Positions 22,550 through 32,395 of a DNA stretch of 64,000 nt are shown piece by piece. The translations under genes were made by a program, and so were the position numbers. The stretch is from Selaginella moellendorffii (taxonomy: Eukaryota > Streptophyta > Lycopodiopsida > Selaginellales > Selaginellaceae). The DNA is taken from contig NW_003314319.1 in NCBI RefSeq assembly GCF_000143415.4, forward strand, positions 335,181 to 399,180, written 5' to 3'. Positions within the stretch are counted from its first letter, which is position 1; every line of letters begins with the position of its first letter. A model generated the notes under the pieces. That model was not told the origin of the DNA and ran no database searches. It worked only from the letters and a program-made list of their open reading frames with translations.

Positions 22550-24216
22550 TTAATCAATTAATCTCTTTCGAAGAGTGACACTATAAAACTTTGTTGTTCT
22601 AATGGACAAGATCAAGCTCACAATGGATGCAAACAAACACACTCCAGCCATTACGAAAAAGGTTGTTCTGTAGCAATGTGGTCCATGGCAAAGGAGCTCA
22701 TCACCATCCAAACTTCCATTGCTCGGTCCAAGCTTACTCTCGCAGTCGTATAAAACTCCTGCCACCCGGACGGACAAAACATAAGTTCCCAGAGCCTTAG
22801 CGACGTAAGTTACATTTTGGAGCGTCCCATAGAACCTGAGCCCGAAGATCTCCGCTATCATGGTGTAAAGAACCGACCACTGGCCACCGATTGACAGCCC
22901 AATCAAAACCCAGCCGTAGAAGAGCGCTCCGGGAAGCCCAAGAGCGATTATCAAGCTCCCAAGCGACAGAAGCAAGAGAACCAGGCACAGGAAGAAGGGC
23001 CTTGCGACGCCATAGCTGGCGAGGCATATGTCCGAGATGAAGCCAACGCCAACGCCACCGTTGAAGTCCCAGATGCTAAGGAGGGCGATGAAAGTGTTTG
23101 TTCCGGCCTGGGAGTAGCCAAGGGACGTTCCAATCTGGCCGAAATTGTTGGTCACGGTTAGCACAGCGCCAATGCCACAGGTTGAAGCCACGAAGATGAG
23201 AAACATGTCGATGCTACAGAGCGCCTGGAGGATTGTGAAATCGTCTCCTCGCTTGACGGGCGATCCTTTAAAGAAGAAGATCGAAATGTGCGAGGCGATG
23301 GCTGGAGCAGCGGCGTCTGCCCCATGATCCGGAGGATCTACGTCTTGATAATCTGTTTGAGGAGTTTCTATCGCTGCGTTCTCCACTAGATCAACATCAA
23401 CTTCTTCGCGAAGGCGATGCCGGAGGGTTTTGGATTCCTGTCTCAGAACCACAAGAACTGGGATGGAGAGAATGATCAGCATAATGGAAAAGAAGGCCTT
23501 GATGATCCGAGACTCTAGGCGCACGAAGTGCTGGAGGATGATATAGCCATGAGATATCCAGCCAGGATCAAAGTTACTGACAAGAAGACGAAGAGCGTTC
23601 TCGAGTCATTGTAGCGACCGTCGAGTGGGACGGATCGAATGGAAAACGCGAAGAGAAGGCACAAGAGTGATGGAAACCAGGCCAGCAAGAGAACGAATGA
23701 ATCGTCATTGCGAGAGAAAAAGGCCTGGTAAAGCAGCGTGAACATCGCAACGCTCAATCCCTGCGTACTGTCGAGAAGACTAAGAACCATGCCCTGGTTC
23801 TTGGGGAAATTCTTGGCACAGGCCACAAGAACAGCGGTGGTGGTGAAGGCTGCCGATGCGCCGATCATAAAGAGATAGAAGCACAGTTCCCAGACATGGG
23901 GTTGTGCTATTCTCTGCGTTGTAGCCAGCCATATCGTGAAGTATCCAGCAAAGTTTAGCGCGAATCCAAGGAGGAGCACGACCCAGGGCCCGGTGAGATC
24001 ATAGAGGAGGCCGGAGAGAATCCCGACGCTGGTGCCAACGTCCTTAAATAAGCTTATGGTGTTGATATTTTTTTGGTTGTAGTCGAGGGACAGCTTGAGA
24101 TGCTGCGAGAAGAGGCTGAAGTTGTTGAGTGCTCCTCCCGTGGAGATCATGAGGAAGAAACTTGCCAATGCAACCATCCATTGACTGTTGTAGAGGTGTT
24201 TGATCGTCCCAACCAT
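22550..24216 (-). pseudogene. nodulin-like MFS transporter, one-base frameshift
   Basis: Two overlapping frames (24,216-23,515, 233 residues; 23,524-22,550, 324 residues) together cover a nodulin-like major facilitator protein: ~12 membrane segments, N-terminal SGGxLNNFSLFSQHLK type and the SLGYS block of the second half. The frame breaks near 23,540, where CTATATCATCC replaces CTATTATCATCC of the intact copy at 55,192-56,862. The right copy (42,203-43,869) has the same 1-nt deletion, so it predates the duplication. Family members are membrane transporters whose substrates are mostly unknown. It is divergently placed from the 2OGD gene. Unless corrected by an unseen mechanism, it gives only the N-terminal half. 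Confidence 0.85.
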
Positions 24217-24745
24217 GATCCTAAGCTAAACTTTAGATTGAAATAAGAGTGGAGAGCATATATATTTAAAGGAAGAAATTCAAATCGAAAGAGAACATAT
24301 TCACTGTCTTAGTTTTTCTACCCGGCTCTTTCAGAAAGAAATTGTGTCCAAGCAGCGCACAACAAGGACTGAAGACCAGGAAGATCTGCAAGATGTAGCT
24401 CTAATTTTCAATCGTGGCATTCTTGCATCCATCAGTCTCATGCTTACAACTATCTATTTATGTTATTTCGGTAATCTTGTGACTGATGGATGTAGAAAAT
24501 CGAAGCCGCGATGTCGGCTCCCTCCTTCGCTGCTGCTGCCGGCTTCGTCGCTTACTATCCAGAGTCTCGAAAAAGAAAAGACGTGATGTTTTAAGGAATT
24601 GAGGCGATGGCCAGGTGGGCTGCCACCTAGAAAGAAGGTCTTTCGCGGCCACCAACTTGGACTTTAACATCATGAAAAATCAACTATATAAACCCACCAA
24701 TTCTATGCAACCTCATTCATCTTGTTTCCTCCTAATTTTGTAGCT
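24217..24745. promoter_or_regulatory. shared divergent promoter, MFS / 2OGD (left)
   Basis: 529 bp separate the two start codons. A TATA-like CTATATAAA lies at ~24,683, about 60 nt before the 2OGD ATG. An AT-rich TATA-like ATATATTTAAA lies at ~24,259-24,272 toward MFS. The arrangement is conserved in the right copy and, shortened, in the third. Short open frames inside it are not credible genes. Confidence 0.5.
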
Positions 24746-25970
24746 ATGCCTTCCTTTGTTGCAAATGTCAATCAGCAGACTGATGTTCTTCCAAAGGGTG
24801 TCAAAGCTCTCATGGATAATGGCCTCGTTACCATTCCTGGCCGTTATATCAAACCTCCCAGCCACCGAGCTGTGAAGCATTTGATCGTTCCTGGAGTGGA
24901 GATCCCTGTGATTGACATGGCTGCATTGGAGAGTGACCGAGAGAAATTTGTTCAAACTTTGTGCAAGGCTTCGAGTGAATGGGGCATCTTTCAGGTATTT
25001 TGATGTGTACCTGCTCAAAAGGATCATTCATAATATGATGTCACATGCAGGTGATCAACCACGGGATTCCTGTTGCAACCATGCAAGGCATGGTCCATGG
25101 AGTGCTTGAGCTCTTTGATCTTCCTATTGAGGAGAAGATGAAGTATTATACGGAGGAGGTGTTTGTGCCCGTGCGGTACTGCACGAGTATGACACCTTCT
25201 CAAGAGACTCATATGGAGTGGCACGACCACTTTCAGCACTACTTTTCAAACAGAGAAAAAGAGCATCCATGGCCGGAAAAACCAGCCTGCTACAAGTAAA
25301 TGAGCTTGACTAATCTGGATTTCATGAGATTGCTTGGTTTCTTGGATATTGCAGGAGGCTCGCTTCCAGCTATGTTTCAAGCGTGAGACATCTGAGTCAG
25401 ACTCTGATGTCTGCTTTGTCTGAAGGACTCGGGCTGGATTCAAACTGCCTCGCGAAATCGTTTGGAGACTCGGAGATGATCTTGCGATCAAATTACTATC
25501 CGCTGTGCCCAAATCCCGACCTTGCTCTTGGGATGAATGGCCACACCGATAGTGGCGGTTTGACAATCCTGTTTGAAGATCAAGTTGGCGGACTCCAGGC
25601 CAGGAAAGGTGATCTCTGGTACGACTTGAAGCCTATAAAGAATGCATTCATTGTGAACATCGCTGATCAGCTTGAAGTAAGTGACTTGGATTGATTTTTA
25701 TCATGGCTTTGTTCTTTTCCATGCCAGATTTTGAGCAATGGAAAATACAAGAGCATTGAGCACCGAGTCCTTGTCCAGCCTGATCAAACTCGTCTCTCCA
25801 TCGTGGCATTTTGCAATCCATCACGGGATGCTGTGATAGGACCCCTGCCAGAACTTATTGATGAGCAAAACCCGCCACTCTACAAGTCAACCTTATACCA
25901 AGAGCACATCACAAATGTCTACACAAAATATTTGGATGGCAAGCATTCACAAAAGCTCCAAATAAACTAA
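24746..25970 (+). CDS. 2-oxoglutarate/Fe(II) oxygenase, DOXC class (left copy)
   Basis: Four exons: 24,746-24,994, 25,051-25,295, 25,355-25,676 and 25,728-25,970. Introns of 56, 59 and 51 nt all have GT..AG ends, and the product is 352 residues. The N-terminal DIOX_N domain has WGIFQVINHG. The C-terminal catalytic domain has the iron ligands H and D in GHTDSGGLTIL, the distal H in KSIEHRV, and the 2-oxoglutarate-binding RLS (RLSIVAF). Such enzymes hydroxylate or desaturate small molecules in plant specialised or hormone metabolism; the substrate cannot be told. Codons before the ATG at 24,746 lack another ATG. One difference from the right copy is NYYPLCPNP instead of the family's NYYPPCPNP. 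It is transcribed away from the MFS gene. Confidence 0.85.
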
Positions 25971-26393
25971 ACCAACGAGCTGTTAACTAAATAAAATAAT
26001 ACAAATAATAAATCTTCTCGCCATCCCCCTGTCAAGGCAGCTCAGTTTCGCAAGATCTGATCCAGGGTCGAGCTCCTTGCCTTATTTTATAAGAGAGAAC
26101 TGTCTCCAAAGATCTCTACAAAGGCAGGATGCTCCACAGCTCCATTCTTGCTTCGCCGTTGCTAAGTTCATTTAGTGCTCATGTACGTGGAACTGCAGCA
26201 GGCCTGGAGATCTTCAATATCTACTAGCTTGAAAGATCTATTGTGTTCCTAAACTCTCCAGGCCGAGACACCCCATTATCACGTCGAAGACCCTTCAAGC
26301 ATCCGTGAAGCTTTGCAATCATGGATCAGTGATGCATGGAAGAGGTCCTAGCTCTAGAGGCCCTGGAAGCGCCAAAGTGAAGCAAGTCCAAGA

Positions 26394-26647
26394 GTGCATT
26401 GGTGGACAGGTTCACGGCCGAGGCAACCCAGCTGCGAATCAACAGTCATGGACAGTGCACTAGTCGTCTATATGAATTGCTTGGCATCATTTGGCCACCT
26501 CATCTCACTGAATCTCAGCACCAATTCACTCTCTGGCACAATCCTTAGATTGCTGGGTGATATTCCAATGCTATGGACGACCTTGAATCTTGATGCTCAA
26601 CTAAATCTGCAAGATCATTAACAAGGAGATTCCAAAATCTCTAGAGA
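26394..26647 (+). pseudogene. LRR protein fragment (left)
   Basis: A short run of leucine-rich-repeat sequence: HLISLNLSTNSLSGTILRLLG followed by a degenerate repeat. There is no start context, kinase or membrane segment. Homology with the right copy stops at ~26,647, within this fragment, marking one closing point of the putative circle. The same fragment follows 2OGD in all three copies. Confidence 0.65.
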
Positions 26648-26653
26648 ATCTCA

Positions 26654-27466
26654 CAATCAAACTTGCCTAAAGCATTGGCCCACCAACCTTATTTCCCTCT
26701 TAAGTCGGGTTGTGATAACAAGTGTTTCATTGCCATATTATTCGTGTAAACTTTGAAGTGTCTCCCAAGGTAATGTCACCACTCCTTGAGTGTTTTGATC
26801 ACCGCAAATAATTTCTTCTCATGGGTAGGCCACTTTTGCTAAGCTTTCTTCAACTTCTTTGAGAAGAACATTATCTTGCTTCAAAACTGTGCCTAACGCA
26901 AAGTTTGAAGTATCCATTTCTACCTCAAAGTCTTTACCAAAGTTTAGTAATGCCAACACAGGAGCCTTCCTCAACTTCTTTTGAGATGGATAAATGCCAC
27001 CTCGCTGTCCATACCATTTTCCCTTTTCCTGTTTAGTCCATTAAAGGTAGGGGTATTTTTAAATAGTGTTTGAAAACTTTCAGTAGTAGTTACATAACCC
27101 TAACAATGCTCTTAATTTGTGTACATTCAATAGTTATTCCCATTCCTAGATCGCTTAGACCTTTTCAAGATCCACCTTGAGCCCATCTTTGCTTACCACA
27201 TGCCCAAGAAACTTTACCTCTTATTGAGAAAAGTTATATTTGTTCGTTTTAATATATAGTTGGTGTTCTTTTAATTTCTCAAACACCTTCGTCAAGTGTT
27301 CAACATGCTCTTCTAGCGTCTCGCTATAAATCAAGATATCTGTCAATGTAGATGACCACAAAATGCTTTAGGTAAAGTACAAAAATGTGGTTCATCAATG
27401 CCGAGAACGTTCCTAGTGCATTGCACAGCTTAAAGGGCATCATTAGAAACTCAAAACTTCCATTCT
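26654..27466 (-). pseudogene. Ty3/gypsy reverse transcriptase fragment at the duplication joint
   Basis: The minus strand encodes broken pieces of reverse transcriptase: GSFEFLMMPF (from the PFGLTNAPATF region), then VVIYIDRYLDL corresponding to the catalytic YIDDILIYS, and VKFLGHVV further on; RNase H-like text follows toward 26,750. There are many stops. It lies exactly between the two donor ends and has no counterpart in 39,772-50,215. Confidence 0.75.
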
Positions 27467-27850
27467 AAATCTAAAATCGTATGTGTCAAATGATGTGTAA
27501 ACTTTCTCAAAGCTAGAGGTGCAAGTAGTAGCAGTGAAGGACCTTTCAGACAGACTCCACGTCTGGGAGCCATAGTGACGGACCATGACAGCATTGCTGG
27601 CTTAAGTGTTCCCATCAACACCATGCCCATGATGGTGTTTATCAGGTGAATCTCCCACTGTTTGTATGCGTTCTATATATGCTTTTGTTTATACAGGTCT
27701 GTGTTTCGTGCTTTGAGGGAGAGTGAGTGTGCCCGTGTACTCGGGCTGTTCCCGTACCTCCAAGTTTGGCACAACCTCAGCATGAGCCAGGCTACACCAT
27801 GTGCAATCGATGGATCTGATGAACCTCCGCGCCCAAAACCAAAACACTAA
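27467..27850 (+). pseudogene. truncated deaminase-like gene, 3' part
   Basis: This matches the 3' ~40% of the gene at 49,841-50,827. It starts at the codons around ESNVVCVKRCVNC, so the C-A-E segment is lost. The first ~100 bp carry stop codons and are rich in C-to-T/G-to-A differences, whereas the remainder (from ~27,560) is nearly unchanged. An intron (~51 nt; GTGAAT..ACAG near 27,648-27,697) is slightly longer than on the right. Confidence 0.75.
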
Positions 27851-29055
27851 TTGCGTATATGGTGTGGTATTAATTCCATAAGGAAACGTGTGAAGTTAAT
27901 AAGTATATAAGCTGTCCTAGATAAATTTCCTTGATTATTCCTTGGTCACGCTCTCTCCAAAAAATCAAATCATCAAAACGAACCTGGAAATTTGGTTGCA
28001 GATAAAAATAATGGAAACTCTGTATGTGAATCGCTGTGGAGAATTCGACAATGCAGCATGTCAGGTGGCTACGCTCAGAGCAAGCAAGTTACGGAAAATG
28101 TAGACTGCAAATGCAATGCTGGCAGCATACGAACCATGCTGGCTTGTAACCTCTTCCTAGACCATTCTCATGCTATGCCCTGGCTGAAGCTGTATTAATC
28201 TTCCAAGGGAAGGGATGCTATGGTCTTTGTGCGCCTGTTGCAGCCGCCTGAGAAACCTTCCAAAGTATGACAGCCGACATCCACATTCAACCGAATTAGT
28301 TCTGCATGGTCGATCTGTTCGGTACAACACGACTTCTGTTTGTTCCCAAAGGATATCTATGCCTGGGAGATCCTACCCGCCTCCTGTACAAACATGCTGG
28401 CCCAGCACTAATATGTACGTGATGCTCGAGAAGCAGAAGCCAAATGTGCTCACTGCTGCTGCTGTAATATCTGTCTCAGTGCATTTACAATATGAGGAAC
28501 CGTTGCCGGACCCGGCTGCACCCATGCTCGTTTTTAACTGTGCCATTTGAAGCTGAAACGCCTTCTTTCCCAACCGGGTTAAGCAATCCGGCGGTTCTAT
28601 CCGCAAAAATCTTAGGTGTGCCGCCAGCTGCAGTGCCCTGGAACAAGATCAGGAGAGAGATTTTATAGGGTATTGACATGGTTAAATGGGGAGCTGGAAC
28701 ACCATAGCCTCAATTGAGATTCTTCAGTATGGATTGACAATGCACCAGATGCTCCATTCCTTTGTTCAGCACTAGCTGTCACAGCTCTGTGGATCCGGCT
28801 GGCTCGAGAACGCCTTTCTTGGCCTTTGCCCCACGAACCGGTTCGAAATTGCTGCGAACATAGAGATGCCAAGCGACTCTCAGGCGTCTTGATCCTGGAG
28901 AAAATCGAAAGTCAAGTTACAAACATATGCAAACAATTGGATGAAATCGAACCTCAGCCCAGACGCTGCTGCATTCGGCTTTTCAAATAAACTGTATCTC
29001 TTTTAGTTCTGGCAAGGCCGAGACCAGCAGCCGGCTCTCCGGAACGAATATCCGA
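27851..29055. other. unassigned region within duplicate (left)
   Basis: Several short frames occur on both strands: 27,992-28,198 and 28,215-28,550 plus; 28,872-28,663 and 28,679-28,485 minus. The last begins with a hydrophobic, signal-like stretch. They are conserved with 48,636-49,840 only because the block is a recent copy. No family was recognised. Confidence 0.4.
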
Positions 29056-29839
29056 ATGAGAACGAGAAGCCTGCCATCCCTAGGGCTTAACGAGCAGACT
29101 TGTAAATCTCGAATATGGCGGATCCAGGTAGCTGCATTTGGCTTCGTGCTGCTGGAAGCGGCTGTGCTGTGTCCAATGCTGGGTGCCTTCGTGTCCTGCC
29201 CAAAGGGTCACCGTTTCAAGATCTGCGCTTCATGCGGGCAACAAAATAAGGCTGGTCTTGTCTCCCACGAGCTCACTCTACTGGTATGTGCTTCAATTAT
29301 CTGCATTTCTCGTGGACTTGAGTGTAAAGCTCCTCAGGATTCGTCTGATTGTAGGATCTTTGCTGCTCATGGAGCTTGCTGTGCTGGTGCAACTATGGGT
29401 GACCATCAAGCAAGAAAAGAGACAGCACTTTTCAGTGAAGCTGGAATCGATGCCGCAATTCTGGTGAATGCTTCCAGCTTGCTTCCTTTGTTCTTCTTAA
29501 AAGAGCGTCCAGGGTGCATGGATGCAGAAGGACCGGACCCAGCGATCAGTCAACTGACAAGTCTCAAGGACATCCTGGTATTGAAATAGAAGACGATATG
29601 ACTTGTTTCGTCTTGTTGCACTGTGTTGAAAGATCACGCTGACTTGACGCTGTTTGCAGATCCAGCAAACTTACGGCCCCATAGCACTAAATTCAAGAGA
29701 GACCTGGATGCTCGTGCAAAAGAAGAAGAGGAACTCTTCTACGTACGTTGGAACTCAGGCGTTCTCATACCGGGTATGTCAGGATTGCTTCGCTTATCTT
29801 CTCTTTTCCGCTTGTTTTCTAAATCACGAGTCCGCTTAA
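29056..29839 (+). CDS. hypothetical gene with possible zinc-binding cluster (left)
   Basis: Tentative model. The frame 29,056-29,589 holds one hydrophobic segment (residues ~25-47) followed by CPKGHRFKICASCG, a C-x2-GH-x4-C-x2-C pattern that could bind zinc. A GT..AG intron (GTATTG..TTTGCAG, ~29,579-29,660) would join it in frame to a Lys-rich exon ending at 29,839. A second possible intron begins at GTATGTGC (~29,284). The frame overlaps the end of the PPR relic on the other strand. I do not recognise the family. The right copy is 47,852-48,635. Confidence 0.3.
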
Positions 29840-32010
29840 CAGCTCGGTTCCCAATCTCAACTTGCCGAGGCTTCTGCAAGCCGCCAGCACGGCCCTCCAC
29901 ACCACAGCATCGCCCTCCACTGGAGAGCTTACCACGAAACGTACCATCTCCTCAAACTTCCCGGCTCGCCCTAGAAGATCGACCATGCACACGTAGTACT
30001 TCGCAGCGGGGGCGATCCCATAGTTGCTCCTCATCGACACAAAGCTGCAGTGAGCGTCCTAGAGCCCGGCGTGGCTACACGCCGAGAGGACGCTGACGAA
30101 GTTGATGGAGTTTGGCATGGTGTCGGATCCCATTTGCATCACTCGGAAGAGCGTGAGAGCTCGCACCGCGTGGCCGTGGCGATCGTAGGCTCCCACCATT
30201 GCACTCCAGGTTATCACGTCTTCTCTTCGCAGCTGGAAGAACAGCGTCCAGGCTCCCGTATTTGCTGTAGAGATTGAGCACTGCGTTGCCGAGTAGAACG
30301 TCCAGCTCCACTCCCCTCTCGCAAATCCAGCCGTGGACTCGCTTGCCATCTTTCAAGGAGGAGATCTCCGTGCAGGCAATGATAGCGTTTACGGAAGTGT
30401 GGTTGTTCATCCGGAATCCTTCTAACTGCATGTGTGAATCGAGTACGATTTTTCCATGCTGGTACTGTACGTAGATCGTGATCAAGGCTTTCCACGACGT
30501 CGCATCCTTGTGAGAGATCTTGGCGAAGGCTTCTCGTGCATCAAGCAAGCTCCCACACTTTGCAAACATGTTGACGAGCGCGTTCCCCACGATCTTGTTA
30601 GAGGAGTCATAGCCGGACTCCACGGTGAATCTGTCGGCCCCCGCGCAGAAACGCCGGGGACGAGCACGCATTGAGCGCCGCCAGGAGAGTTACGTTGTTC
30701 GGCCTCACGCTCTCTAGCTGCATGCGCCAAAGAAACACCATCCCCTGCAGTCCTTTTCCATTGCCTTGCTCCGCGAGAGCTGCAATGATCGACGACCAGG
30801 CGACTGCGTCTGGACAATCCATGCTCTGGAAAACTCTCCTCGATTCAAATGCGCTGCCACACCTCCCGGGAATACATGGTTATCAGCGTGTTTCCTACAA
30901 ATGGGACGCTCTGGAAGCCACACTCTTCGATCAAACCGTGGACAAAACATCCAGCCTTGAGGACGCCGCAAGCCTCTAAAACCGCCACGAAAGCTCATCT
31001 GGCTCGACACCATTGAGCAGCATCAGACAAAAACACTCGAGGGAAGACCTCGTTTCCTCGTGTTCTACGTAAGCGCTGATCATGGCAGACCATGCAAACT
31101 TGTTCTTGCAGCTCATCCGCTCAAAAATCTCTCGCGCTTCCGCAAGGCTGCCACACTTTGCATACATATGAACAAGGCTCGTTCCGGCTGTGACGTCCGT
31201 CTCATGGAGAACATCCTCCGGAAGACAAGAGTGAATGAGTCTGCCGGTCTTCAGGAACATTGGGCCGCAGCAAGCCTTGAGGAGTGTAACGAATCCGATT
31301 TTTCCAATCTTGACGCCCTCGAGCTGCATGACAAAGAGCATTTTCACTGCATCCGACTGATGCCCATTTTGGGCATATGCTGAAACAATGGCGTTCCAAG
31401 ACCCTGTGTTTCGGAAATACATTCTATCTAAGAAAGCTCTGGCTTGGTCGATTTGGCTGCATTTTCCATACATGTTGATAATCTCATTTGAGATTATCAC
31501 ATTCTTCTCCAGCCCACGATCCGCTATTATTTTGTGTACCACAATGCCCCCTGCGAGAGCGCCGTGTGTGGGGCAAAGATTGAGCGCTGGCAAGAGGGCG
31601 GTTTGATCCGGGAGAATTCCCTGCTCCTCCATCTCGTTCAGCAGGCCAACAGCCCCTCCGATTGATCCACATGAGCCGTGAGCCGTGATGAGCGCGCTCC
31701 ACGAGAGAGAGCTCCTCTTACTCGCGTCAAGGCTTTGGAACACAGCCTTGGCATCGTCCAAATGCCCGCACTTGCCATACATGTCGATGAGGTGATTCGC
31801 GAGACGCCCATCCCTTTCAAGGCGGCCCAGACGGGAGATATGGGCGTGGAGCTTCCTACCACCATCGACCAATCGCAGGGATGTGCAGGTGAGGAGGAGA
31901 TGGATGAGCTCTTCCGGCTCCAGGCGATCTGGCAAAGATTAAGGGCATACGAAAACAAAGAAGAGAAAGAAAAGGAATGTAGAGAGTATCAATCCTAGTG
32001 CCTCTCGCAT
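29819..32010 (-). pseudogene. PPR protein gene, frameshifted (left)
   Basis: The reading is spread over several frames. The longest (31,935-30,976, 319 residues) has repeated 35-residue PPR motifs: NHLIDMYGKCGHLDDAKAVF, NMYGKCSQIDQARAFLD, HMYAKCGSLAEAREIFE. It stops, and the repeats continue in other frames to YYVCMVDLLGRAGKFEEMV near 29,819, an E-domain-like end without DYW. PPR proteins of this PLS type bind organelle RNA. A candidate ATG at 32,010 precedes a hydrophobic leader but is out of frame with the repeats. Every break also occurs in the right copy (45,681-47,872), so the gene was dead before the duplication. Confidence 0.8.
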
Positions 32011-32363
32011 GCTAATTGAGCGCTCTAGTAGACTTGGTGGTGAGATTTTCTCTTTGTCCCGAAAGTTTTCTCTCGCATCCTTGGAATCCTTCCATCTTTG
32101 CGATTTCTCTCTCCTTTTGCGATTTGTTTCTAAAACTTTCTTTTTTGCAGGTGCCACCCTTTGTTTTTCTCATCGTTTTGATTAACAATGGGGTCTACCT
32201 TTAGGAAAGATGCCGGAAAAATAAAGTAAATAACTGTTTTATCATCTGTCTTATTGAGAAACTATCCCAGGAAACATAGACAATTATTCAATGGGCGAGT
32301 TTGACTCTACATTTGAAATAATAACTCAAATGATATAAGGAGGAAATGAAAAACATAAAGAAA

Positions 32364-32395
32364 ATGGCAATTTTTCTCCTCATTATCCTAGCAAC
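32364..32395 (+). pseudogene. severed 5' end of the secretory-protein gene
   Basis: ATG and the next ten codons (MAIFLLIILAT, signal peptide start) match the right gene, and the sequence then breaks at 32,395/32,396. The continuation is found at 21,010. The upstream promoter region (32,246-32,335) is retained. Confidence 0.85.

Larger units (their letters stand above)
21010..32395 (-). repeat. circularly permuted inverted copy of 39,772-50,215
   Basis: 21,010-26,647 is the reverse complement of 45,316 down to 39,772. 27,467-32,395 is the reverse complement of 50,215 down to 45,317. The copy therefore begins and ends at adjacent bases of the donor (inside the secretory-protein gene). The donor's two outer ends meet in the middle, separated by 26,654-27,466, a reverse transcriptase fragment. 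Gene-level identity is close to complete for MFS, 2OGD and PPR. The interpretation as an integrated circle is inference; the permuted order is directly visible. Confidence 0.85.

Noticed and set aside
24344-24586. 80-residue frame between MFS and 2OGD
   Set aside because: It sits in the shared promoter, is frameshifted and shortened in the third copy, and has no domain.
29623-30096. 157-residue plus-strand frame over the PPR relic
   Set aside because: Antisense to PPR repeats over most of its length; Arg/Ser/Pro-rich chance frame.
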